DNA from: Nitrobacteraceae bacterium AZCC 2146
GTDB lineage: Bacteria; Pseudomonadota; Alphaproteobacteria; Rhizobiales; Xanthobacteraceae
DNA: 64,000 nucleotides
Reading direction: 5' to 3'
NCBI GenBank assembly: GCA_036924855.1
Contig: JBAGRP010000001.1
Span: 5,208,001 to 5,272,000, forward strand
Below are positions 55,729 to 64,000 of the stretch, one piece after another. Each line of letters opens with the position of its first letter. The first letter of the stretch is position 1. The notes beneath the pieces are model-generated. The model was not told the origin of the DNA, did not search any database, and saw only the letters and a program-made list of their open reading frames with translations. The position numbers and the translations under genes are program-made.

Positions 55729-57921
55729 ATGTTACCCGCTTCAATGCGGTTGCGCAGCGTCCTGCTGGCATCCGCTGCCGTACTCGTTTCCATTCCCGCT
55801 GTCGCCCAGACAGGTCCGCAAGACCCGCTGCCGCCCGTCGTCGTCGACGCCCCGCAGCAGAAGCGCGCCGTTACCGCCCGCGCGCCGCGCAGCAGCGCAC
55901 CATCGACGCGCGCATCGCGCCGGCCTGTGGCGGCAACGCCGCAAACCGCGCAAGCCCCCAGCGTGCCGGGTTCGCTCACCGTGGCCACCGCGCAGCAGGC
56001 GCTGCGCGAGATCCAGCAGACCCCCGGCGGCGTCGCGCTGGTCACCGCCGACGCCTGGAAGTACTCGACGGTCGGCAATACCATCAAGGACATCCTCGAT
56101 TACGTGCCCGGCGTGTTCGCGCAGCCGAAATGGGGCGACGACACAAGGCTGTCGATCCGCGGCTCCAGCCTGTCGCGCAATTTCCATCTGCGCGGCATCC
56201 AGCTCTATATGGACGGCATTCCGATCAACACCGCCGACGGCTATGGCGATTTCCAGGAGATCGATCCGACCGCCTACAAATATGTCGAGGTCTACAAGGG
56301 CGGCAACGCGCTGCGCTTCGGTGCCAATTCGCTGGGCGGCGCGATCAATTTCGTGACGCCCACCGGCCGCGATCCCTTCGTCAACGGCGTCAGCCTCGAT
56401 GCCGGTGCGTTCGGTTATCGCCGGCTGCAGGCCAATGCCGGCGGCGTCAACGGGCCGTGGGATGGTTTCCTCACCGCGTCGACCCAGGCGGCCGAGGGGT
56501 TTCGCGATCACAGCGACGGCCATTCGGCGCGCGCCAGCGGCAATGTCGGCTATCAGTTCTCACCGGATTTCGAGACGCGGTTCTACCTCGATGCCAATAA
56601 CGTCCGGCAGCGCATTCCCGGCTCGGTGACGAAGGACTCCGCGCTGAATACGCCGACGCTAGCTGCGACAGGCAATCTCACCGGCGATCAGCAGCGCAAC
56701 ATCGATACGGTCCGCCTCGCCAACAAGACCACCATCCGCTTCGACAACACCACGGTGGATTTCGGCGTGTTCGGCGTCGACCGCCATCTGATGCATCCGA
56801 TCTTCCAGTATCTGGATTATCGCTACAACGACTATGGCGGTTTCACCAAGGTCACCGACGACCGCAACATCGGCGGCTTCCGCAACGTGTTCGTCGCCGG
56901 CGTCAATGTGATCAACGGCCGGATCGACAACAACCAATACGTCAATATTGCCGGCCAGAAGGGCGCGCTGCTGTCGTCGTCGGTGGACAGTTCGAAGAAC
57001 ACCTCGGTCTATGCGGAGGATTCGTTCTACTTCCTGCCCACGGTGGCTGCCGTCGCCGGCACGCAGTTCCTCTACGCGACGCGCGATCGCAGGGACCGTT
57101 ATCTCAGCGACGGCGACCAGTCCGGCTCGACGTCGTTCAGCCTGTGGAGCCCGAAGGGCGGCTTGCTATGGAACATCGATCCGACCTGGCAGGCCTATGC
57201 CAACGTCTCGCGCAGCGCCGAGGTGCCGAGTTTTGGCGAGAGTTCGTCCGGCCCCGGAATCCCCTCGATTCCCTTCACCAGCATTCAGCCGCAGCGCGCC
57301 ACCACCTATGAGATCGGCACCCGCGGCAAGCGGCCCGACCTGACCTGGGAACTGACCGGCTACCGCGCCGAGATCAAGGATGAGTTGCTCTGCCTCTACA
57401 GCGCGTTCGGCAATTGCAACGTCACCAATGCCGACCGCACGATTCATCAGGGCATCGAGGCCGGGCTGGGTGTCGCAGTGCTCAAAAACCTGTTCGTGCA
57501 AGGCGACGGCCCCGACAAGCTCTGGCTGAACCTTGCTTACACGCTGAACGACTTCCGCTTCGACAACGACGCGATCTACGGCAACAACATCCTGCCCGGT
57601 GCGCCCCGGCACTACCTCCGCACCGAGCTGCTCTACAAGCATCCCAACGGATTCTACATCGGTCCCAATCTCGAATGGGTGCCGGAATCCTATTACGTCG
57701 ACAGCGCCAACACCCTGAAGACCGAACCCTATGCGATCTGGGGCCTGAAGGCCGGCGTCGATAACGGCGGGACCTATTCGGGCTACATCGAGGCCCGCAA
57801 CATCGCCAATAAAACCTATATCGCCTCCGCCAGTATCATCGACCGGGCGACGCCGACATCGCCGCTGTTCGAGCCCGGCAGCGGCCGCGCTGTCTATGCC
57901 GGCATCAAGGCGCGGTGGTGA
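55729..57921 (+). CDS. TonB-dependent outer membrane receptor, probably copper
   Basis: The 730-residue receptor has a signal peptide ending SIPAVAQ, a Pro/Arg linker and a plug with GGVALVTADAWKYSTVGNTIKDILDYVPGVFAQ (short: VGNTIKDILDYVPGVF), LSIRGSSLSRNFHLRGIQLYMDG and GGNALRFGANSLGGAINFVTPTG (short: LRFGANSLGGAINFV). The 22-strand barrel ends with an aromatic residue (YAGIKARW), as needed for assembly. The neighbours are a DUF2946-like protein upstream and a DUF1775-PCuAC protein 56 bp downstream, so uptake of a copper chelate is more likely than a ferric siderophore. Ligand specificity is inferred from context only. Confidence 0.88.
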   Translation: MLPASMRLRSVLLASAAVLVSIPAVAQTGPQDPLPPVVVDAPQQKRAVTARAPRSSAPSTRASRRPVAATPQTAQAPSVPGSLTVATAQQALREIQQTPGGVALVTADAWKYSTVGNTIKDILDYVPGVFAQPKWGDDTRLSIRGSSLSRNFHLRGIQLYMDGIPINTADGYGDFQEIDPTAYKYVEVYKGGNALRFGANSLGGAINFVTPTGRDPFVNGVSLDAGAFGYRRLQANAGGVNGPWDGFLTASTQAAEGFRDHSDGHSARASGNVGYQFSPDFETRFYLDANNVRQRIPGSVTKDSALNTPTLAATGNLTGDQQRNIDTVRLANKTTIRFDNTTVDFGVFGVDRHLMHPIFQYLDYRYNDYGGFTKVTDDRNIGGFRNVFVAGVNVINGRIDNNQYVNIAGQKGALLSSSVDSSKNTSVYAEDSFYFLPTVAAVAGTQFLYATRDRRDRYLSDGDQSGSTSFSLWSPKGGLLWNIDPTWQAYANVSRSAEVPSFGESSSGPGIPSIPFTSIQPQRATTYEIGTRGKRPDLTWELTGYRAEIKDELLCLYSAFGNCNVTNADRTIHQGIEAGLGVAVLKNLFVQGDGPDKLWLNLAYTLNDFRFDNDAIYGNNILPGAPRHYLRTELLYKHPNGFYIGPNLEWVPESYYVDSANTLKTEPYAIWGLKAGVDNGGTYSGYIEARNIANKTYIASASIIDRATPTSPLFEPGSGRAVYAGIKARW

Positions 57922-57977
57922 TAACAATGACATTTCAATCGAGACAGACCACACTGCCACCTTCGAAAGGACGATCC

Positions 57978-58937
57978 ATGACACACCGCTCCATGCTCAC
58001 TCTCGCCGCAGCGCTGGCCGCGTTGAGCGCACCGGCCAGCGCCCACGTCTTCTTGCAGAGTGGTGCTGCCACTATCGGCGGCTCATACCGCGCCGTGCTG
58101 GCAGTGCCGCATGGCTGCGGCCCTTCGGCAACGACGAAGGTCACCGTGACAATTCCGGAGGGTATGATCGCGGTGAAGCCGATGCCGAAGCCGGGCTGGA
58201 CGATCGCGACCAAAAAAGGCGCTTACGCAAAATCGTATGACTTCATGCATGGGATGAAGGCATCGGAAGGCGTGCAGGAAATTTCCTGGACCGGCAAGCT
58301 CGACAACGATTTCTACGATGAGTTTGTGTTTTCGAGCTATCTGCCCGCTGCGCTGAAGGCAGACGTCCCGCTGTATTTACCGACGTTGCAGACATGCGAG
58401 AGCGGCTCCGAGAACTGGGCAGAGATCCCCGCAGCGGGACAAGATTCGCACAGCCTGAAATCACCGGCGCCGGAGCTGCGGCTGGCTGCATCGAATGTCG
58501 ATGCGATGGCGCAGATGGCCGGCATGGTCCATGCCGGCGACCTGATGATCATGGCGCCGTGGACAAGGGCGACCCCGCCCGGCGCCAAGATTGCTGGCGG
58601 CTATCTGACGGTGACGAACAGCGGCAAACAGAGCGACCGCCTGCTCGGCGGCAGTTTTGCCGGCGGCAGCCGCATCGAAGTGCATGAGATGAGCATGACC
58701 GACGGCGTGATGAAGATGCGCCAGCTCAATGACGGCCTCGAGATCAAGCCCGGCGCAACGGTGAAGCTCGAGCCGGGCGGCTTTCACCTGATGCTGCTGG
58801 ATCTGAAAAAATCCTTCGCGCAAGGCGAGAAGGTGAAGGTCCAGCTGCAGTTCGAAAAGGCCGGCAAGGTCGATGTCGAACTCGACGTCAACGCGATCGG
58901 CGCCGCGGGCCCCGCCGCTGGCGGGCATGCGCACTAA
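57978..58937 (+). CDS. DUF1775 (YcnI)-PCuAC fused copper-binding protein
   Basis: ATG 57978 gives 319 residues. Signal cleavage after SAPASA would expose H23 at the new N-terminus, as in YcnI/DUF1775 proteins, where the N-terminal histidine is the Cu(II) ligand. DUF1775 runs to about residue 160 (VPHGCGPSATTKVTVTIPEG, KPGWTIATKKG, ISWTGKLDNDFYDEF). Residues about 190-300 form a PCuAC domain with the copper motif H236-x10-M247-x22-H270-x-M272 (VHEMSM, GVMKM, GFHLML), one residue longer than the usual spacing. The two units are usually separate proteins. It should bind both Cu(II) and Cu(I) in the periplasm and pass copper to oxidase assembly. Confidence 0.9.
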   Translation: MTHRSMLTLAAALAALSAPASAHVFLQSGAATIGGSYRAVLAVPHGCGPSATTKVTVTIPEGMIAVKPMPKPGWTIATKKGAYAKSYDFMHGMKASEGVQEISWTGKLDNDFYDEFVFSSYLPAALKADVPLYLPTLQTCESGSENWAEIPAAGQDSHSLKSPAPELRLAASNVDAMAQMAGMVHAGDLMIMAPWTRATPPGAKIAGGYLTVTNSGKQSDRLLGGSFAGGSRIEVHEMSMTDGVMKMRQLNDGLEIKPGATVKLEPGGFHLMLLDLKKSFAQGEKVKVQLQFEKAGKVDVELDVNAIGAAGPAAGGHAH

Positions 58938-58984
58938 GCCAATGTAAGAAAGTGCGGCGGGTACCTCATGCGCGGTGCCCGCCG

Positions 58985-59956
58985 TCAATGCATCCGCGGC
59001 GCCTTCAATAACTTGGCGCGATCGGTCGAGACCAGCTCGACGTCAAAGGTGTCGCCGCCGCGGTAGAGCGTCAGCGGCACATCGACGCCGGCCGGCCCCA
59101 GCGCCCACAGCGCGCGATAGAATTCCGCGGAGTCCGAAATTTCCTCGCCGTTGACGGCCAGGATGACGTCGCCGGTCTTCAGTTCGGCGCGGGCCGCCGG
59201 TCCCTTCGGCGCGATGCCGACCACCACAACCTTGTCCTCGACCTCGGCGGCATAGAGCCCGAGCCATGGCCGCGGTGGTTTGTTGACGCGGCCGAATTTC
59301 TGGAGATCGTCGAGCACCGGCTTCAGCAGATCGATCGGCACGACCATGTTGAGATGTTCATTCTTGCCGCCGTGCTCGCGCTCGATCTGCAGCGAGCCGA
59401 TGCCGATCAACTCGCCTTTGGCCGAGATCAACGCGGTGCCGCCCCAGTTCGGATGCGCGGGATGGGTGAAGATCGCCTCGTCCAGCAGATATTCCCAATA
59501 GCCGGCGAATTCCTGGGTGGCGGCGATCTTGCCGGCGACCGAACGGGTGCGCCCGCCAACGCCGCCGATCACCACGCCGTCGCCGATTCTGGCGGCGCTG
59601 GAATCGCCGAGCGGCAACGGCGCGATGTCGATCTCGCCGAGCACCTGCACCAGGCCGAAGCCGGTTTCCTGATCGACGCCGAGCGCGTGGCCCGGCACCA
59701 CGCGGCCGTCGCCGAGATGCAGCCAGATCGTCTCGGCCTCGGTGATCAGATAGCCGATGGTCAGCACCAGCCCGTCGCCGATCAGCACGCCATTGCCGGC
59801 GCGTTCGGTGCCCAGCGTCTGTGCGGTGAAGGCGTCTTCCGGAACAATGCAATGCAGCCCGACCACCGCCTCCAGCGCACGCTCGAGGTCGAAGCCATAA
59901 TCCTCCGCGCGCGGCTGCGCCGACGCGGGCACCTTCCATTCGGTCAGTGAAGGCAT
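58985..59956 (-). CDS. S1/HtrA-like protein with PDZ domain and no catalytic triad
   Basis: The 323-residue protein follows the DegP/HtrA plan, with a trypsin-like fold (GNGVLIGDGLVLTIGYLITEAE, VVPGHALGVDQETGFGLVQV, HPAHPNWGGTALISAKGELIG) and a PDZ domain from about 225 to 310 (GPAARAELKTGDVILAVNGEEI). All three catalytic positions are replaced: Y69 for His (LTIGYLI against LTNNHVV), G99 for Asp (TGFGLV against TDLAVL) and W171 for Ser (PNWGGTA against GNSGGA). It has no signal peptide. It is therefore probably a non-proteolytic binding or scaffold protein. Confidence 0.85.
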   Translation of the reverse strand: MPSLTEWKVPASAQPRAEDYGFDLERALEAVVGLHCIVPEDAFTAQTLGTERAGNGVLIGDGLVLTIGYLITEAETIWLHLGDGRVVPGHALGVDQETGFGLVQVLGEIDIAPLPLGDSSAARIGDGVVIGGVGGRTRSVAGKIAATQEFAGYWEYLLDEAIFTHPAHPNWGGTALISAKGELIGIGSLQIEREHGGKNEHLNMVVPIDLLKPVLDDLQKFGRVNKPPRPWLGLYAAEVEDKVVVVGIAPKGPAARAELKTGDVILAVNGEEISDSAEFYRALWALGPAGVDVPLTLYRGGDTFDVELVSTDRAKLLKAPRMH

Positions 59957-60425
59957 GCAGGGGTCTCCTGTTTGACGAGCATCAAGGTCGGGTCCCCTAA
60001 GATATGGCTGCCCCGGCGGCTGGCAAGATCAGGCGGCCGCGGCGGTGCAATTCGTGGTGGCTTTGCTCTGTTCGCGGCGTTACGCGTGATGCCGGACGGC
60101 ATCACTTTTGCCACGATGTGAAGTCGCGTTGAACGGCCTGCTCGACAGTTTTCGCGGCGGCGTGGAGCCAGCCGCGCGGCCACTTCTTGATAGCGGTTTG
60201 CAGGGCGCCGAGTTCGATCTTGCGGGAGTCGGGTGCGATCCACCGGATCACGAATCGCGCGCGCAGATCGAGAAACGGGTCAAGCGCGCCGAATTTGCCG
60301 TTCGCCGACGCGAAGGTGCGAGATCCTGAACGTCCGGTCATGGGCCCAGATCCTGGCCGGCTCTTGGTCGGCTCTTGGCCGACGGCACGGACGTGGCGCG
60401 GTACGGTTGCCAGAACACGGCCGTC
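59957..60425. other. 469-bp region with one doubtful small gene
   Basis: Between the S1-like gene and the HNH gene I see only the questionable frame at 60102-60341 on the minus strand. There is no strong hairpin or repeat. The first part should hold the promoter of the S1-like gene. Confidence 0.5.
60102..60341 (-). CDS. possible small protein, function unknown
   Basis: A 79-residue frame reads ASANGKFGALDPFLDLRARF, VIRWIAPDSRKIELGALQTAI and KKWPRGWLHAAAKTVEQAV. This has the balanced composition of a real soluble protein, unlike competing frames in the same place. It lies downstream of the HNH gene on the same strand. No family is recognised and no ribosome site is clear. Confidence 0.4.
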   Translation of the reverse strand: MTGRSGSRTFASANGKFGALDPFLDLRARFVIRWIAPDSRKIELGALQTAIKKWPRGWLHAAAKTVEQAVQRDFTSWQK

Positions 60426-60983
60426 CTACGGATCCAGTTCCGTATCCCAATACAGATAATCGAGCCAGCTATCGTGCAGGTAGTTCGGCGGAAACAGCCG
60501 GCCGTTGCGGTGCAGCTGGTGCACCGTCGGCGCGAACGCGTTCTGGCGCGGGAACATCCGGGCCTGCTGAGTCGTCATGTTGCCCTTGCGCAGGTTGCAA
60601 GGCGAGCACGCCGCGACGACGTTCTCCCAGGTGGTCTGGCCGCCCTTGGAGCGCGGCACGATGTGATCGAAGGTGAGGTCGTCGTGGGCGCCGCAATACT
60701 GGCAGGAGAAGCGGTCGCGCAGGAACACGTTGAATCGGGTGAAGGCGGGGTGCGTCGTCGGCCGCACAAAGGATTTCAGCGACACCACACTGGGCAGCTG
60801 GATTTCGAACGACGGGCTGTGCACCGCGTGGTCGTAGTGCTCAACGATATTGACGCGATCGAGGAACACCGCCTTGATCGCATCCTGCCACGACCACAGT
60901 GACAGTGGGTAATAACTCAGTGGCCGGAAGTCCGCGTTGAGGACCAGTACCGGCCAACCGCCTTGCGAGACATGTGCGTTCAA
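60426..60983 (-). CDS. HNH endonuclease
   Basis: I place the start at TTG 60983 behind AGGAG, giving 185 residues beginning MNAHVSQGGWPVLVLNADFRPLSYYPLSLWSWQDA (short: GWPVLVLNADFRPL). The HNH core has zinc cysteines CQYC and CSPC, and the catalytic DHIVPRSKGGQTTWENVVAAC block between them (short: FDHIVPRSKGG). Proteins of this conserved group are widespread in bacteria outside phage, and their biological role is not settled. An upstream ATG at 61031 adds 16 residues of low plausibility. Confidence 0.9.
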   Translation of the reverse strand: MNAHVSQGGWPVLVLNADFRPLSYYPLSLWSWQDAIKAVFLDRVNIVEHYDHAVHSPSFEIQLPSVVSLKSFVRPTTHPAFTRFNVFLRDRFSCQYCGAHDDLTFDHIVPRSKGGQTTWENVVAACSPCNLRKGNMTTQQARMFPRQNAFAPTVHQLHRNGRLFPPNYLHDSWLDYLYWDTELDP

Positions 60984-61122
60984 GTAACGCTCCTGACCCC
61001 CACCTAAGGCTGCGACGCAGCCTGCGTCCACATACTACAGGCAGCGTGACGGCATTGTGAAGGGGGGCTGGCCTGCCGGTGGGGGCGGGAACGGTATGGG
61101 CGCCCGCCGGAAATGGTGGAGT

Positions 61123-62217
61123 TCATTCTGTCAGTGACAGAATATGGCCCTGATTCGGCGGGATCCGGCCGCCCAGCGTGTTGCGGTAAATCTGTTCGAC
61201 GGTATCAGGACCGCGACCGTCGACCACCTTGATCCATCGCTCCAGCTTCGGAGCAAAGCCCGCCCACGCCGCGCCAAACCGCTTGTCGATGCCGCCCGGG
61301 CCCCATTCTTTCGCGCGTTTGCGAATCTGGTCGGGGGCAAAGAACCAGGTCGGCGCGGCGCCGGGCAGGTCGGCATCTTCGCCCGCGGCGTCCTGATGGG
61401 TCAGCCCGACGCGCCCGCTATAGACGAGTCGGTCGCCGAAGTGATGATGCAGGCGGGAACGCAGCTCGCCATTGCCGGCCATATCGACAAGCGCTGCCGG
61501 CCGATCGGTCGCCAGCGACTCCAGGCCGTCATAGGGCACGACCTCATCGTAGCAGCCGAGCGATGCGACAAAGTCCGCATTGGCCGCGGAAGTGAGTCCA
61601 ATCACCCGGAGCGGCTGCCGCTGGGTGTGCAGCAGATGCGCGAGGCCGAACGCGGTCTTGCTGGAAGCGCTGGAGAGCATCACGCTGCGGGCGCCGAAAA
61701 AGTCCGCTTCGGCGAGCGCGTCGTCGACCAGGAACGACAGCATGAACAGCGGCCGCAGCAGCGCCTGATAGTCGCCCTGCCGCCCGGCAAACGCCGCGTC
61801 GCCACCCACCCGCGCATAGGCATTGTAAACCGGCGCGACGCCCTGGCGATGTGCGGCGGCGTCGCGCAGGCCGCGCTTGCTGACATCGGCGGCTTCGATC
61901 ACCAGATGTGTCGCCATCGGAAAATAGCCGAACAGCATTTCGCCTTCGCCGACCTGCGGATGCCGCGATGCGATGACTTCGCCAAAACCCCACACCGGAA
62001 TATTGCCGAAACCATCCGGCGCCGGAAACAGCTGCCAGTATTTCATGGCATCGCCCAGCATCGCGTAGGTGATGTTGTTGGCGGTGAAGGCAAAGCGATC
62101 GACTTTGACGAGCAGCCCTTCTTCGGGCAGTTCGTCGCGTGCGGGCAGAGGCGTCTCGATGAACTTGCCTTGTTGAAAGTCGCTTCGTGCAACGATGAAT
62201 TGCGTGGATACGGTCAT
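61123..62217 (-). CDS. DUF2855 family protein
   Basis: ATG 62217 gives 364 residues beginning MTVSTQFIVARSDFQQGKF; an upstream start adds ten residues. Blocks VDRFAFTANNITYAMLGDAMKYWQLFPAP (short: FAFTANNITYAMLGD), WGFGEVIASRHPQVGEGEMLFGYFPM, YQALLRPLFMLSFLVDD and ARSVMLSSASSKTAFGLAHLL identify DUF2855. The last block resembles the Rossmann region of medium-chain dehydrogenases and quinone oxidoreductases, to which this family appears distantly related. A redox role is possible but unproven. Confidence 0.88.
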   Translation of the reverse strand: MTVSTQFIVARSDFQQGKFIETPLPARDELPEEGLLVKVDRFAFTANNITYAMLGDAMKYWQLFPAPDGFGNIPVWGFGEVIASRHPQVGEGEMLFGYFPMATHLVIEAADVSKRGLRDAAAHRQGVAPVYNAYARVGGDAAFAGRQGDYQALLRPLFMLSFLVDDALAEADFFGARSVMLSSASSKTAFGLAHLLHTQRQPLRVIGLTSAANADFVASLGCYDEVVPYDGLESLATDRPAALVDMAGNGELRSRLHHHFGDRLVYSGRVGLTHQDAAGEDADLPGAAPTWFFAPDQIRKRAKEWGPGGIDKRFGAAWAGFAPKLERWIKVVDGRGPDTVEQIYRNTLGGRIPPNQGHILSLTE

Positions 62218-62308
62218 GTGCGGATCCTTGCTTGTTGGACGCCGCAATTTTTGCCGATGTCGATGTCTGTTTTGCGACAGATCGTGTTTTAAACAGTGTT
62301 CGGTTTTG

Positions 62309-62956
62309 CTACTTGGCGATCACGCCTTCGCGTTTCTTCAGCGCATGATAGTAGCTCCACCACAGATGCGCCGCGGCGCCGCGCAGCGGCCGCCATGGTT
62401 CGGCCAGCGGCGCCATCTGCTTCACGGTCGGCCGCGCCTTGAGGCCGAGGCCGACCTTCATCGCCTCCTGGATGGCAATATCGCCGGCCGGCCAGGCATC
62501 GCCATGGCCCAGACAAAACAGCAGATAGATGTCGGCGGTCCATGGCCCGATGCCGTGCAGTGCGGTCAGCGTGTTGTGCGCGGCGTCGGCGTCTTCTTCC
62601 GCCAGCACATCGAGATTCAGCCGCTCGGAGGATAGTTCGCGTGCGATCCCCTTCAGCGTCTTGATCTTCGCCGCCGATAGGCCGAGGCGGCCGAGTCGGT
62701 CGGCGCGGGCGTGGCGCAGCGCGTCGTGATGGAACGGATCGAACGCGGCGGAGACCCGGCCCCAGATCGCCGAAGCCGAGGCCACGGACACCTGCTGGCC
62801 GCAGACGATCGCCGCGAGGCCGGCAAAGCCGGGTTCGCGCTGCCGCAGCGCCGGCATGCCCGCCATCTCCAGGATCGGGGTCAGCCGCGGGTCGAGCTTG
62901 ACCAGCGCCATGACGGCGTCGTCGAGATCGGCCTGGCTGTTGAGGTGAACGGTCAT
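62309..62956 (-). CDS. DNA-3-methyladenine glycosylase II (AlkA type)
   Basis: The 215-residue protein has the helix-hairpin-helix glycosylase fold: ETAGFAGLAAIVCGQQVSVASA region (seen as PGFAGLAAIVCGQQVSVAS), the hairpin LTALHGIGPWTADIYLLFCLG, and the catalytic aspartate in WPAGDIAIQEAM. It removes alkylated purines from DNA in base-excision repair. It lacks the N-terminal extension of Escherichia coli AlkA, as many bacterial relatives do. It is divergent from gluQ. Confidence 0.92.
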   Translation of the reverse strand: MTVHLNSQADLDDAVMALVKLDPRLTPILEMAGMPALRQREPGFAGLAAIVCGQQVSVASASAIWGRVSAAFDPFHHDALRHARADRLGRLGLSAAKIKTLKGIARELSSERLNLDVLAEEDADAAHNTLTALHGIGPWTADIYLLFCLGHGDAWPAGDIAIQEAMKVGLGLKARPTVKQMAPLAEPWRPLRGAAAHLWWSYYHALKKREGVIAK

Positions 62957-62993
62957 CGCGACTTAGGATCACCATGTCCTGCGGAAGAGATCA

Positions 62994-63872
62994 ATGCCAC
63001 CGGTTTTTCGTTTTGCGCCAAGCCCCAACGGCTATCTGCACCTCGGCCACGCTTATTCGGCGCTGCTGAATTTCGACCTGGCGCGTCAGTTCGGCGGACG
63101 GTTGCTGCTGCGGATGGAAGATATCGATCTCTCACGTTGCAGGCCGGAATTCGAAGCGGCGATCTATGAGGATCTTGCCTGGCTCGGCATTGCCTGGGAA
63201 ACGCCGGTGCGGCGACAGTCCGAACATTTTTCGGATTACCGCAAAGCAACGGACAGCCTCGCCGCGCAGGGCCTGCTGTATCCGAGTTTTGAAAGCCGCG
63301 GCGAAATCGCGCGGCTGGTTGCGGAGGAAGAGGCCAGGGGGGCATGGCCGCACGATCCCGACGGGGTGCCGCTCTATCCGGGTGCGGCCAGATCGCTGTC
63401 GCCGGAGGCGGTCGCAAGGCTCAAGCTGGCCGGCGCACCCACTGCGCTGCGGCTCGACATGGACGCCGCCTGCCGCCGCTGCGGCGAACTTTCCTGGACC
63501 GAGCGGGGCGCCGGCCCCTCCGGCGAGACCGGCACGGTTGCCGCCAGGCCGGAAGCCTGGGGCGACGTCATCCTCGCCCGCAAGGAGACCCCGACCAGCT
63601 ATCACCTCGCGGTGGTGATCGACGACGCGCTGCAGGGGGTGACCGATGTGGTCCGCGGCCAGGACCTGTTCTGGTCCACCAGCGTCCACCGGCTGCTGCA
63701 AAACCTCCTCGATCTGCCGCAGCCAGCCTACCGGCACCATCCGCTGGTGCGGGACGCGGCCGACGCCAAGCTGGCCAAGTCGACCGGAGCCACCAGTCTG
63801 CGCGAACTCCGCGCCCAAGGTGTCACCGCGGCCGACATCCGTGGCATGGCTGGCCTGCCACAATTCGCCTGA
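62994..63872 (+). CDS. gluQ: tRNA glutamyl-Q(34) synthetase (GluQ-RS)
   Basis: The 292-residue protein is a truncated glutamyl-tRNA synthetase lacking the anticodon-binding domain. The HIGH motif is HLGH in FAPSPNGYLHLGHAYSA, the KMSKS-like motif is KLAKS in DAADAKLAKSTGA, and LRMEDIDLSRCRPEF is the usual acceptor-side block. CRRCGE is part of the zinc-binding insertion, here only one visible Cys pair. GluQ-RS attaches glutamate to queuosine at position 34 of tRNA-Asp. Confidence 0.95.
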   Translation: MPPVFRFAPSPNGYLHLGHAYSALLNFDLARQFGGRLLLRMEDIDLSRCRPEFEAAIYEDLAWLGIAWETPVRRQSEHFSDYRKATDSLAAQGLLYPSFESRGEIARLVAEEEARGAWPHDPDGVPLYPGAARSLSPEAVARLKLAGAPTALRLDMDAACRRCGELSWTERGAGPSGETGTVAARPEAWGDVILARKETPTSYHLAVVIDDALQGVTDVVRGQDLFWSTSVHRLLQNLLDLPQPAYRHHPLVRDAADAKLAKSTGATSLRELRAQGVTAADIRGMAGLPQFA

Positions 63873-63966
63873 ACTTCGCCGCAACAGTTTCGCAGGGTCC
63901 AACTGCCCTCGGCGTGACTCCACAAGCCGCTCCGTGGCATGATGGTGCCGGGACGGGTGGGCCACA

Positions 63967-64000
63967 ATGGCGATGACATCGCGCTCGCCGCAAAAGCTGC
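63967..64000 (+). CDS. possible start of a gene running off the right edge
   Basis: ATG 63967 opens MAMTSRSPQKL and stays open to the end of the window, only 11 codons. The ribosome site is not convincing and nothing about the product can be said from this length. Confidence 0.25.
   Translation, partial: MAMTSRSPQKL

Noticed and set aside
63728..63979. 83-codon minus-strand frame at the right edge
   Set aside because: It lies opposite the gluQ 3' end and has the Ser/Arg/Trp-rich look of an antisense frame.

Overview
The window is high-GC alphaproteobacterial DNA, most likely from Bradyrhizobium or a close relative in the Nitrobacteraceae. The evidence is gene content rather than any ribosomal marker: the cell-cycle regulator TrcR (DUF1013), an NdvA-type cyclic glucan exporter, an ispH-thrB-rnhA cluster, paired TRAP-TAXI transporters, an acdS/acdR pair, an NsrR/truncated-haemoglobin module and several families of intergenic palindromes. 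There is no rRNA, CRISPR array, prophage or intact insertion sequence. One tRNA, tRNA-Leu(CAA), is present.

Layout. 1-8.9 kb is transport: a Bug/TctC binding protein cut by the left edge, then two complete TRAP-TAXI systems facing away from each other, the right one ending in a DUF1850-TPR fusion, followed by prpE (propionyl-CoA synthetase). 11-12.2 kb holds small genes and a channel with a changed selectivity filter. 12.2-18.9 kb looks more accessory: a membrane GGDEF-EAL protein broken by one extra base, an NTF2-like protein, a small secreted protein and a sorbosone-dehydrogenase-like protein. 19-35.7 kb is mostly housekeeping: trcR, ispH-thrB-rnhA, a peroxiredoxin, fadD, a D,D-carboxypeptidase, ndvA, a hisE-like gene, a YqaA-like protein, a nitronate monooxygenase and thioesterases.

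35.7-41.4 kb contains a flavin oxidoreductase, acdS/acdR for ACC deamination, a probable Zur-controlled zigA GTPase, a decayed serine-recombinase fragment and the tRNA-Leu. 41.6-49.9 kb is envelope and metal transport: dsbB, an AbrB-like membrane protein, PsiF-like proteins, feoAB, a lrgA/lrgB pair, TauE/SafE and a DsbA-like thiol protein. 50-54 kb holds the NsrR and truncated-haemoglobin module with a visible NsrR-type operator, a LysR regulator and two SDR enzymes. 54.3-59 kb holds a CDF transporter and a probable copper-acquisition operon (DUF2946-like, TonB receptor, DUF1775-PCuAC fusion). 59-64 kb has a catalytically dead S1/PDZ protein, an HNH endonuclease, a DUF2855 protein, an AlkA-type glycosylase and GluQ-RS.

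Several regulatory circuits can be read from the DNA: a perfect 20-bp Zur-like palindrome before zigA, an 11-1-11 NsrR-type site between nsrR and its divergent target, an Irr/ICE-like dyad before feoA, and an inverted repeat between acdS and acdR. The least explained stretch is 18.94-19.17 kb, where a good promoter overlapping an ArsR-like operator precedes no gene but a region that can fold into a long closed stem. This could be an uncharacterised RNA. No wholly new multi-gene system was identified with confidence.
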